Assembly (NCBI GenBank): GCA_004555735.1 | Contig: SFHH01000105.1 | Coordinates: 1 to 7,307 of the forward strand | Reading direction: 5' to 3' | DNA: 7,307 bases | Source of the DNA: Acidaminococcus fermentans | GTDB taxonomy: Bacteria; Bacillota_C; Negativicutes; Acidaminococcales; Acidaminococcaceae | Shown here: piece by piece, positions 1-5,964 of the stretch | Numbering within the stretch: the stretch's first letter is position 1 | Layout of the letters: each line of letters begins with the position of its first letter | The notes under the pieces: generated by a model | Database searches by the model: none | Told to the model about the DNA's origin: nothing | Seen by the model: only the letters and a program-made list of their open reading frames with translations | Translations under genes and position numbers: made by a program

Positions 1-1417
1 ACAGAACTATCGGTCCACCCAGGTGATCCTGGATGCGGCCAATGAAGTGATCAAGCACAATGCGGCCCGCCGGCCCAAGAACCTGTGGACGGAGAACGGC
101 AACGGCCAGCCCATCGCCTACTACCAGGCCCGGGACGACCGGGAAGAGGCGGAATTCGTGGTGGGGCAGATCCGCCGGCTTACCCAGGAAGGGACGAAGC
201 TGGGGGATATGGCCATCCTGTACCGGACCAATGCCCAGAGCCGGATGTTCGAAGAGAACCTGATCAATAACGGCATCCCCTATGTGATGGTGGGGAGCCT
301 GAAGTTCTACGACCGGAAAGAAGTGAAGGATACCCTGAGCTATCTCCGGTTCCTGGCCAATGAACGGGATATCCAGGGGCTGGAACGGATCATCAACGAA
401 CCTAAGCGGGGGATCGGGGCAGCAACGGTGGCCAAGGTCCGGAGTCTTTTGGAAGAAAGCGGCATGCCCCTGCCAGAAGTGCTCCAGACCGTCCAGGCCC
501 GGGAAGTGCTGGGCCGTTCCCTGGGGAAGATCCAGGCTTTCAGCCAGATGATGGAAGGCTTGGCTCGGATCAAGGATACGATGCCGGTGAAAGATTTGAT
601 GGAACAGGTACTGGAAAAATCCGGCTATCTGGAAGCCCTGCGGCTGGAAGGCTCCGATCAATCCAAGAGCCGTCTGGACAACCTGAGCGAGTTCCTGCGG
701 ATCGCCGATGAATTCGCCAAGGACCCGGGAGAAGAGAACAATAAGACACTGGAGGATTTCCTGAACCATGTGGCTCTGGTGGCGGATATCGACGACGCCA
801 AGCTGACCCAGGATTCTGTCACCCTTATGACTCTCCACTCCGCTAAGGGGCTGGAATTCCCCGTGGTGTTCATCGGGGGGATGGAAGACGGGCTGTTCCC
901 CAGCCAGCGGAGCCTGGAGGACGAGGACAAGCTGGAAGAGGAGCGGCGGCTGTGCTATGTGGGGATCACCCGGGCCAAGAAGCGGCTGTATCTCACCAGC
1001 TGCCGGAACCGGATGGTGTACGGCCATGTGGTCATGTATCCCCCTTCCCGGTTCCTGGAGGAGATTCCCCGGAACCTGATTGAAAATGTAACGGTGCGCC
1101 GGAGCAGCTATGGAGGCTATGGAGGATACCGGGGCCAGGACTCGGCGGCCGCACCCCATGCTAGCCTGCGGAACATCGCCCGGAAGCGGGGTGGGAGCAT
1201 CCTGGATACGCCGTCTCCCCAAAGTCATTTTGTGCCGGCGGGGGACAGCGTGCCGGAATTCCATCCCGGCGACAAATGCCGGCATAAGAAGTTCGGAGTA
1301 GGGACCATCATCGAGGCCCGTCCCGATGGCAGTGAAGGCCAGCTGGTGACGGTGGCTTTCCCGGGCAGCGGTATCAAGCAGCTGGCTACCAAGTATAAGA
1401 TCCTGCAGAAAATCTGA
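1..1417 (+). CDS. pcrA: ATP-dependent DNA helicase PcrA/UvrD (superfamily 1A), C-terminal part, 5' end outside window
   Basis: This is the C-terminal 471 residues of a PcrA/UvrD 3'-5' DNA helicase, which unwinds DNA in repair, plasmid replication and removal of stalled RNA polymerase or recombinase. The reading frame is open from base 2, so the start and the Walker A/B part lie upstream. The first visible residues, QNYRST, are helicase motif IV. VTLMTLHSAKGLEF (817-859) is motif V, and EEERRLCYVGITRAKKRL (about 935-988) is motif VI with its arginine finger region. After a Gly/Tyr-rich linker (SYGGYGGYRG, near 1106-1135) comes the C-terminal Tudor-like module, GDKCRHKKFGVGTI to the end (about 1270-1417), which in PcrA/UvrD binds RNA polymerase. 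The family is about 720-750 residues, so roughly a third is missing only because of the window edge. It is followed 12 bases later by ligA, the conserved pcrA-ligA operon. An internal GTG at 23 is not the real start, because motif IV lies before it. Confidence 0.96.
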   Translation, partial: QNYRSTQVILDAANEVIKHNAARRPKNLWTENGNGQPIAYYQARDDREEAEFVVGQIRRLTQEGTKLGDMAILYRTNAQSRMFEENLINNGIPYVMVGSLKFYDRKEVKDTLSYLRFLANERDIQGLERIINEPKRGIGAATVAKVRSLLEESGMPLPEVLQTVQAREVLGRSLGKIQAFSQMMEGLARIKDTMPVKDLMEQVLEKSGYLEALRLEGSDQSKSRLDNLSEFLRIADEFAKDPGEENNKTLEDFLNHVALVADIDDAKLTQDSVTLMTLHSAKGLEFPVVFIGGMEDGLFPSQRSLEDEDKLEEERRLCYVGITRAKKRLYLTSCRNRMVYGHVVMYPPSRFLEEIPRNLIENVTVRRSSYGGYGGYRGQDSAAAPHASLRNIARKRGGSILDTPSPQSHFVPAGDSVPEFHPGDKCRHKKFGVGTIIEARPDGSEGQLVTVAFPGSGIKQLATKYKILQKI

Positions 1418-1429
1418 GGGGGTAAGGCC

Positions 1430-3457
1430 ATGAGTGAAATGACGAAAGAGGCAGCGGCAGCCCGGATCGACGAGCTGCGGGCTGTCATGAAGAAAAATTC
1501 CTATCTGTATTACGTCCAGGACAATCCGCTGATCACCGATGCGGAATATGACGCTATGATGCGGGAATTGAAGGCCCTGGAAGCCCAGTATCCGGAGCTG
1601 GTGACACCGGATTCTCCCAGCCAGCATGTGGGGGGCTATGCCAAGCCGGGCTTTACGGAAGTGAAGCATATGACGCCCCTTTTGAGCCTGGCTAATGCTT
1701 TTTCGCCGGAAGAGATGGAAGAATTCGACCGGCGGGTCCATGAAGGGCTGCCCAAAGACGCCAAAGTCCAGTATGTGGTGGAACCCAAGATCGATGGGCT
1801 GGCCTGCAGCATTATCTACGAGAACGGCCGGTTCGTCCGGGCGGCTACCCGGGGTGACGGGGTGGTGGGAGAAAATGTCACAGAAAACGTCCGGACCATC
1901 GCCAACATCCCCAAAGTGCTGAGGCCCATTCCCGGCATGGAGATCCCGGAGCTGCTGGATGTGCGGGGGGAAGTGTATATGCCCCGGCAGGCCTTCGTGA
2001 AGCTCAATGAGGAACGGCAGGAAGCCGGGGAACAGGAATTCGCCAACTGCCGGAATGCGGCGGCAGGCTCTTTGCGGCAGCTGGATCCCCGGGTAACGGC
2101 CAAACGGTCCCTGGCTTTCTTCGCTTACGGCATCGGGGTGGGGGCTGGGAATCTGCCCACCCACAACGCATCCATGGATATGCTCCAGCAGTACGGCTTC
2201 ACCACTACGGAGGGCCGGGCTTTAGTGGATACCATCCAGGAAGCCAATGAGCTGATCAAGAAGCACGGGGAACGCCGGGCTCTTTTGGGCTACGACACGG
2301 ACGGCGTGGTGGTGAAGGTGAACGATGTGTGGCAGCAGGATATCCTGGGGGCCACCGGCAAGGATCCCCGCTGGGCCATGGCTTACAAATTCCCTCCGGA
2401 ACAGGCGGAGACCCTTTTGGAAGATATCGTGATCCAGGTGGGGCGGACCGGGGTGCTGACACCTACGGCGGTGCTCCAGCCTGTGCGGCTCTCCGGGAGC
2501 ACCATCAGCCGGGCCACTCTCCACAATGAAGACTTCATCCGGGAGAAGGACATCCGGATCGGGGATCATGTGATCATCAACAAAGCGGCAGAGATCATCC
2601 CGGAAGTACTCCGGGTGGTGCCGGAAAAACGGACCGGAGAGGAAAAAGTGTTCCATATGCCGGAAACCTGCCCGGAATGTGGCTGGAAGGTGGAACGGAA
2701 GGACGGAGAGGCGGCCTGGCGCTGCACCAATCCCCACTGCCCGGCTCTGGGACGGGAAGGATTGATCCATTTCACCAGCCGGGACGCCATGAATATCGAC
2801 GGCTGCGGACCCAGTGTGCTGGCCCAGCTGACGGCGGTGGGGCTGGTGAAAGACCCGGGGGATCTGTACCTTTTGACCCGGGAGCAGGTCCAGCAGCTGG
2901 ATCGGATGGGTCCCAAAAGTGCGGATAATCTGATCAATGCCATCCAGAACAGCAAGAGCCAGAGCTTGGACAAGCTGCTCTTTGCCCTGGGGATCCGCCA
3001 TGTGGGAGCCAAGGTGGCCCGGACTCTGGCGCTGAAATACGGTACCATGGATAAACTCATGGAGGCCGATCAGGAAGAACTGGCCCAGATCCCGGATATC
3101 GGGCCGGTGATCGCGGAAAGCGTGGTGACCTGGTTCGGAGAGCCTATGAACCAGGCCTATGTGGAACGGCTGAAGGAACTGGGGCTCAATATGGAGATGA
3201 CGGCCGGACAGGCCCAGGATGAGAACCACCCCTTCTATGGGAAGACCATGGTGTTCACCGGCACCCTGCCTACTTTGGACCGTGCTACGGCCCAGACCAT
3301 GGCCCAGGATGTAGGGGCTAAAGTCACCAGCAGCGTCAGTAAAAAGACCGATTACGTAGTGGCCGGCGCCGACCCCGGGAGCAAGTACACCAAGGCCCAG
3401 AGCCTGGGCGTGACCATCCTGGACGAAGCAGAGTTCCTGCGGATGATGGGGAGATAA
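1430..3457 (+). CDS. ligA: NAD+-dependent DNA ligase LigA
   Basis: LigA seals nicks in duplex DNA using NAD+ during lagging-strand synthesis and repair. The 675-residue length is normal for the family. Visible in order: domain Ia with YLYYVQDNPLITDAEYD (25-41), which contacts the NMN half of NAD+; adenylation domain with catalytic Lys120 in EPKIDGLA, TRGDG (140-144), RGE (179-181), DGVVVKVN (291-298) and AYKFP (318-322); OB fold; a four-Cys zinc finger (C414, C417, C432, C437); helix-hairpin-helix repeats (about 450-575); and a C-terminal BRCT domain (about 600-675). All core catalytic residues seem present. The Tyr28 that replaces the His of the E. coli enzyme is, from memory, common in Gram-positive ligases. 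The ATG at 1430 is chosen because GAGGGGG (1416-1422), overlapping the pcrA stop codon, lies 7 bases upstream. A second ATG at 1439 is less well placed. It is co-transcribed with pcrA and has no room for its own promoter in the 12-base gap. Confidence 0.98.
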   Translation: MSEMTKEAAAARIDELRAVMKKNSYLYYVQDNPLITDAEYDAMMRELKALEAQYPELVTPDSPSQHVGGYAKPGFTEVKHMTPLLSLANAFSPEEMEEFDRRVHEGLPKDAKVQYVVEPKIDGLACSIIYENGRFVRAATRGDGVVGENVTENVRTIANIPKVLRPIPGMEIPELLDVRGEVYMPRQAFVKLNEERQEAGEQEFANCRNAAAGSLRQLDPRVTAKRSLAFFAYGIGVGAGNLPTHNASMDMLQQYGFTTTEGRALVDTIQEANELIKKHGERRALLGYDTDGVVVKVNDVWQQDILGATGKDPRWAMAYKFPPEQAETLLEDIVIQVGRTGVLTPTAVLQPVRLSGSTISRATLHNEDFIREKDIRIGDHVIINKAAEIIPEVLRVVPEKRTGEEKVFHMPETCPECGWKVERKDGEAAWRCTNPHCPALGREGLIHFTSRDAMNIDGCGPSVLAQLTAVGLVKDPGDLYLLTREQVQQLDRMGPKSADNLINAIQNSKSQSLDKLLFALGIRHVGAKVARTLALKYGTMDKLMEADQEELAQIPDIGPVIAESVVTWFGEPMNQAYVERLKELGLNMEMTAGQAQDENHPFYGKTMVFTGTLPTLDRATAQTMAQDVGAKVTSSVSKKTDYVVAGADPGSKYTKAQSLGVTILDEAEFLRMMGR

Positions 3458-3494
3458 AAAGGCTGTTGCTTGCATGTGCAACACCCCCTTTTGG
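3456..3494 (+). terminator. ligA terminator hairpin, probably bidirectional
   Basis: The hairpin starts at the ligA stop codon. TGTTGC (3464-3469) pairs with GCAACA (3478-3483), extended with bulges by AAAAAGG against CCCCCTTTT. On the + strand the stem is followed by only a short CTTTTGG. Read on the - strand it ends GCAACAGCC then TTTTT, so it may also act as a back-up terminator for cstA. Its right half matches the terminator at 7201-7248 in reverse orientation. Confidence 0.65.
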
Positions 3495-3501
3495 AGTGAT
3501 G

Positions 3502-3530
3502 AAAAAAGACTGCCCGCGGGGGCAGTCTTT
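3502..3530 (-). terminator. Intrinsic terminator of cstA (bidirectional stem)
   Basis: A perfect 11-bp stem, AAAGACTGCCC (3505-3515) with GGGCAGTCTTT (3520-3530), has a 4-base loop. On the - strand it begins 3 bases after the cstA stop codon and runs into TTTTTT (complement of 3502-3507), the classic form. On the + strand it is followed by the U-rich CTTTGTGTTATTT, so it could also stop ligA read-through. Confidence 0.88.
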
Positions 3531-3533
3531 GTG

Positions 3534-5207
3534 TTATTTGTCGGCGACTTCTACTTTGCCGCTGAACAGTTCTTTGGTGCAGTGACGGACCACGTTGATG
3601 GCCAGGAACATCAGGCACAGGGCAACCACCAGCTGGAGACCTTCCACCATGGGGAAGAAAACGCCAGCCATGGCTTTTTTGTAGATGCCGTAGATGGACA
3701 GGCACAGGGCACTCATGGTCACCAGGAACATGAAGGTCATGGGGATGTAGAGCATCCAGCTCTTCCGGCCGGTGACTTTCAGGAATACGGCCAGGGCAAC
3801 CAGTACCAGAGCACTCAGCAGCTGGTTGGCAGCACCGAACAGCGGCCAGATGTTCATGTAACCGCCCAGGCACAGCAGGTAGCTGGGAATCAAGGTAACG
3901 ATAGTGGCAACGTAGGTGTTGCTCAGGAATTTAGCAGCAGCACCCTGTTCTTTCCCTTCTTCCGGAGCCAGGATTTCCTGGAGCATCATCCGGCCGATAC
4001 GGGTCACCGCATCGATGGTGGTCATGGCCAGAGCAGATACGCACATGGTCACGATGCAGGTGCTGTAATATTTGGGAATACCGAACATGGTGAAGTAGCC
4101 GCCGATGGCACTGCCGAAGATGGCGAACGGAGTGGCTTTGGGCAGCTGGCCGTTCACAGCTACGGAGCAGGCGATAACCAGGGAAACCACACCCAGGGTG
4201 GATTCGATCAGCATGGAGCCGTAACCTACGGGCAGCATGTCTTTTTCGTTAGAAATGGTCTTAGAGGAAGTACCGGAAGAAACCAGAGAATGGAACCCGG
4301 ATACAGCTCCGCAGGCGATGGTGACGAACAGGATGGGGAACATGGGCTTGCCGGCTACTTCGAAGGAAGTGAAGGCAGGCATATTGATGGAAGGATTTCC
4401 GACGATGATGCCCAGCACGCCGGCCAGGATCATCCCCAGCAGCAGGAATACGGACAGATAGTCACGAGGCTGGATCAGCAGCCACATGGGCATGATGGAA
4501 GCAGCGAAGCAGTAAGCGTAGGTCACATACAGCCAGGTGGTACGGGAAGCGTACATGGGGTAAGCGATTCCTAGGCTGACCATGGCAATCATGCAGATGA
4601 TGCCCAGGATCAATTCTTTGGCACCGGTGATGTTGAACCGGCGGGTCACGATCCCGAATACCACAGCCACGGCAATGTAGATCATGGAGATGGAAGCGGC
4701 AGAAGCGTTGGGCCCCATCATTTCACCGGTCTTGGAGAAGCCGTTGAAGGTGCTGGCCATGATATCAGAGAAAGCGGCGATGACCAGCAGGGAGAAGAGC
4801 CAGCCGAACATCAGGAACATCTTGCAACCGGTACGGCCTACATACTGTTCGATCAGGGCACCCATGCCCTTGCCGTCGTTCTTCACGGAAGCATACAGGG
4901 CAGTGAAATCCTGGACGGCACCGAAGAATACGCCGCCGACCAAAATCCATAAGAATGCAGGAACCCAACCGAACATAGCGGCGATAATCGGACCGGTTAC
5001 AGGGCCGGCACCGGTAATGGAAGAAAACTGATGGGCAAATACCGTGAAACGGGAAGCGGGAGCAAAGTCCTTGTCATCCCGGAAGCGGTAGGCAGGAGTC
5101 TTCGCATCCGGTTCAATTCCCCAGGTCTTGACCAACCAGCGCCCATAAAACATGTACGCACAGACGAAGATTACAATGGCAAGACACACAAGCGTTAATC
5201 CGTTCAT
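3534..5207 (-). CDS. cstA: CstA-family carbon starvation protein (pyruvate/peptide transporter)
   Basis: This is a polytopic inner-membrane transporter of the CstA family. Characterised members (E. coli CstA, BtsT) take up pyruvate and have been linked to peptide use during carbon starvation. Family motifs: ITGAGPVTGPIIAAMFGW (64-81), VGGVFFGAVQDF (90-101), GFHSLVSSGTSSKTI (304-318) and FGAANQLLSALVL (457-469). About 14-16 hydrophobic segments are visible, the first at residues 4-22. The 557-residue length is shorter than the roughly 700 residues of E. coli CstA, mainly at the C terminus, as in other Firmicutes. Three in-frame ATGs are adjacent (first bases 5213, 5210, 5207). The Shine-Dalgarno AAGGAG (complement of 5216-5221) is 2, 5 and 8 bases from them, so 5207 or 5210 is favoured. 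The frame can be extended to a TTG at 5249, but that would run through the leader hairpin and the Shine-Dalgarno sequence. No btsSR-like sensor genes are nearby. The exact substrate cannot be read from sequence. Confidence 0.95.
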   Translation of the reverse strand: MNGLTLVCLAIVIFVCAYMFYGRWLVKTWGIEPDAKTPAYRFRDDKDFAPASRFTVFAHQFSSITGAGPVTGPIIAAMFGWVPAFLWILVGGVFFGAVQDFTALYASVKNDGKGMGALIEQYVGRTGCKMFLMFGWLFSLLVIAAFSDIMASTFNGFSKTGEMMGPNASAASISMIYIAVAVVFGIVTRRFNITGAKELILGIICMIAMVSLGIAYPMYASRTTWLYVTYAYCFAASIMPMWLLIQPRDYLSVFLLLGMILAGVLGIIVGNPSINMPAFTSFEVAGKPMFPILFVTIACGAVSGFHSLVSSGTSSKTISNEKDMLPVGYGSMLIESTLGVVSLVIACSVAVNGQLPKATPFAIFGSAIGGYFTMFGIPKYYSTCIVTMCVSALAMTTIDAVTRIGRMMLQEILAPEEGKEQGAAAKFLSNTYVATIVTLIPSYLLCLGGYMNIWPLFGAANQLLSALVLVALAVFLKVTGRKSWMLYIPMTFMFLVTMSALCLSIYGIYKKAMAGVFFPMVEGLQLVVALCLMFLAINVVRHCTKELFSGKVEVADK

Positions 5208-5223
5208 CATCATCACTCCTTCG

Positions 5224-5255
5224 AAAAAAATCGACACTTTTGTTTGCAAGTGCCG
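5224..5255 (-). terminator. Terminator-like hairpin in the cstA leader (candidate attenuator)
   Basis: On the - strand CGGCACTT (5255-5248) pairs with AAGTGTCG (5239-5232), 8 bp including one G-T, around the 8-base loop GCAAACAA. It is followed by A and then TTTTTTT (5230-5224). The shape is that of an intrinsic terminator, placed between the predicted cstA transcription start and the Shine-Dalgarno sequence. A weaker hairpin, ATCAA (5279-5275) with TTGAT (5262-5258), precedes it. I could not find a strong mutually exclusive antiterminator, so conditional control is only inferred. Confidence 0.45.
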
Positions 5256-5287
5256 TCATCAAATCGGATGCTTGTTGATAGTTACGT

Positions 5288-5316
5288 AATTTACCACTTG
5301 TTCACGTTCTTGTCAA
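5288..5316 (-). promoter_or_regulatory. Predicted sigma-70-type promoter of cstA
   Basis: On the - strand a perfect -35 TTGACA (5316-5311) is followed after 17 bases by TAAATT (5293-5288). A TGG directly before the -10 makes it an extended -10 element. Transcription would start near 5281, giving a leader of about 74 bases. Confidence 0.75.
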
Positions 5317-5320
5317 CGAT
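5297..5320. promoter_or_regulatory. Candidate operator over the cstA -35 region
   Basis: Two tandem 12-mers, CTTGTTCACGTT (5297-5308) and CTTGTCAACGAT (5309-5320), match at 9 of 12 positions and cover the -35 and spacer. The same bases form an imperfect dyad, GTTCAC (5300-5305) with GTCAAC (5312-5317). Further dyads lie nearby: TGTAT-N5-ATACA (5325-5339), TTAGC-CT-GCTAA (5356-5367) and the palindrome TTACGTAA (5282-5289). No regulator is identified. Confidence 0.3.
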
Positions 5321-5609
5321 TTTTTGTATACTTCATACATTATTTTTTCAAAGTGTTAGCCTGCTAAAGAAAGGTTCCCGAATTAACAGAGAATAAGTCC
5401 ATTCCAGAAATACTTTAACCGAAAAGTCCTCGTGTTTTGTCTTTTGTGAATGGAATGATGTCTGAAAAAAAGAAAACAGGACTCCTTTGGATCAACCAGT
5501 GTGCAATCCCCAAAAAAAAGGACGGTTTCCTCGTACTAGAGAAAAGATGTGCCATTGTAAACAAAAAATCATAATTTTGGTGGAGAAAAGAAAAAAATAA
5601 AAAGAAGGG
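5321..5609. other. AT-rich intergenic stretch without a supported gene
   Basis: This stretch is much richer in A and T than the flanking genes. It contains A8 at 5512-5519, an A7 at 5464-5470, and a nearly all-purine run at 5580-5609 just before the T-box promoter -35, which could work as an UP element. An imperfect inverted repeat, AGTCCT (5425-5430) with AGGACT (5478-5483), extended by TGTTTT against AAAACA, could form a long hairpin but has no T-run. The only open frame of note (- strand, 5660 to 5415) lacks a Shine-Dalgarno sequence and has low-complexity Phe/Ser-rich content. I see no RNA gene that I can name here. Confidence 0.6.
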
Positions 5610-5638
5610 TTGCAATCCTGAGGACATCGTGGTATCCT
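5610..5638 (+). promoter_or_regulatory. Predicted promoter of the T-box leader and transporter
   Basis: TTGCAA (5610-5615) and TATCCT (5633-5638) are separated by exactly 17 bases, and TGG before the -10 makes it an extended -10 promoter. A-rich DNA upstream (5591-5603) may strengthen it. Transcription would start near 5645, about 20-30 bases before T-box Stem I. Each hexamer matches the consensus at 4 of 6 positions. Confidence 0.65.
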
Positions 5639-5660
5639 TAAGCCCATCAATCCCATACAA

Positions 5661-5938
5661 GAAATGCCACGAAGAGAAGGAGTAAGCTGCGGAATCCCTT
5701 CAGAGAGTGTCCGGCCGGTGTGAGGACATAGGGAGGAAGAAGCTGAACTGGTCTCAGAGCAGCTGCCTGAAAGCCTATGAGAGGGAAGTAGGGTACGCCG
5801 GAAGCCTGACCGTTAGCAGACAGGAGGATATCGGCCACTGGCCCGTATCTGCAAAAGAGCATGCAGCTCAGGCTGCGTGAACAAGAGTGGTACCGCGAAA
5901 GTTCCTTTCGTCTCTTTGGAGACGGAGGGATTTTTTTT
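5661..5938 (+). promoter_or_regulatory. T-box riboswitch, predicted tRNA-Leu (CUG specifier)
   Basis: This leader RNA senses uncharged tRNA and controls the downstream transporter by antitermination. Stem I: GAGA (5674-5677) pairs with TCTC (5752-5755). The specifier loop is AGGAGTA (5678-5684) opposite GAACTGG (5745-5751). Above it AGCT pairs with AGCT (5685-5688, 5741-5744), TCCCT with AGGGA (5695-5699, 5730-5734), and TGTCC with GGACA (5708-5712, 5724-5728). The conserved CAGAGAG bulge is at 5701-5707 and the distal loop carries GGTG (5717-5720). The codon after GAA is CTG (5748-5750), followed by a purine, as in known Stem I structures. A Stem II region spans about 5793-5848. Stem III is 5861-5878, a 7-bp stem with loop TCAG. 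The T-box AGAGTGGTACCGCG is at 5884-5897. Its AAGAG and GCG can pair with CTCTT (5912-5916) and CGT (5909-5911) to form the antiterminator. TGGT fits a tRNA ending ACCA, meaning discriminator A, as in tRNA-Leu; bacterial tRNA-Trp has G, arguing against a shifted TGG reading. The T-box class is certain; the amino acid is likely. Confidence 0.95.
5903..5938 (+). terminator. T-box intrinsic terminator
   Basis: TCCTTTCGTCTC (5903-5914) pairs over 12 bp (two G-U) with GAGACGGAGGGA (5919-5930) around loop TTTG, followed by eight T (5931-5938). Its 5' arm shares bases with the antiterminator, so the two structures exclude each other. It ends 26 bases before the transporter start codon. Confidence 0.93.
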
Positions 5939-5964
5939 ATGATTCTATTTCAGGAGGGGTAAAA

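Noticed and set aside
2222..3484. Long open frame on the - strand (420 codons) opposite ligA
   Set aside because: It is fully antisense to a gene with every ligase motif, has His/Pro/Gly-rich content with no recognisable fold, and arises from GC-rich codon bias.
3474..4574. 366-codon + strand open frame opposite cstA, starting in the ligA-cstA terminator region
   Set aside because: It runs through both terminators, is Gly/His/Gln-rich and low in complexity, and is the shadow of a clear CstA gene.
5425..5483. Inverted repeat AGTCCT/AGGACT with A/T-rich inner pairs, considered as a terminator or small RNA
   Set aside because: It has bulges, a long loop, no T-run on either side and no matching promoter, so it is only noted as a possible hairpin.
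5415..5660. Small - strand frame (81 codons), Phe/Ser-rich
   Set aside because: It has no Shine-Dalgarno sequence, overlaps the T-box promoter, and its composition follows from purine tracts on the other strand.
5647..5862. 71-codon - strand frame
   Set aside because: It lies entirely within the structured T-box leader, whose sequence is explained by RNA pairing.
5887..5964. 26-codon N-terminal extension of the permease from a GTG
   Set aside because: The GTG is part of the T-box sequence and the extension would translate the antiterminator and terminator. The ATG at 5965 has a textbook Shine-Dalgarno sequence.
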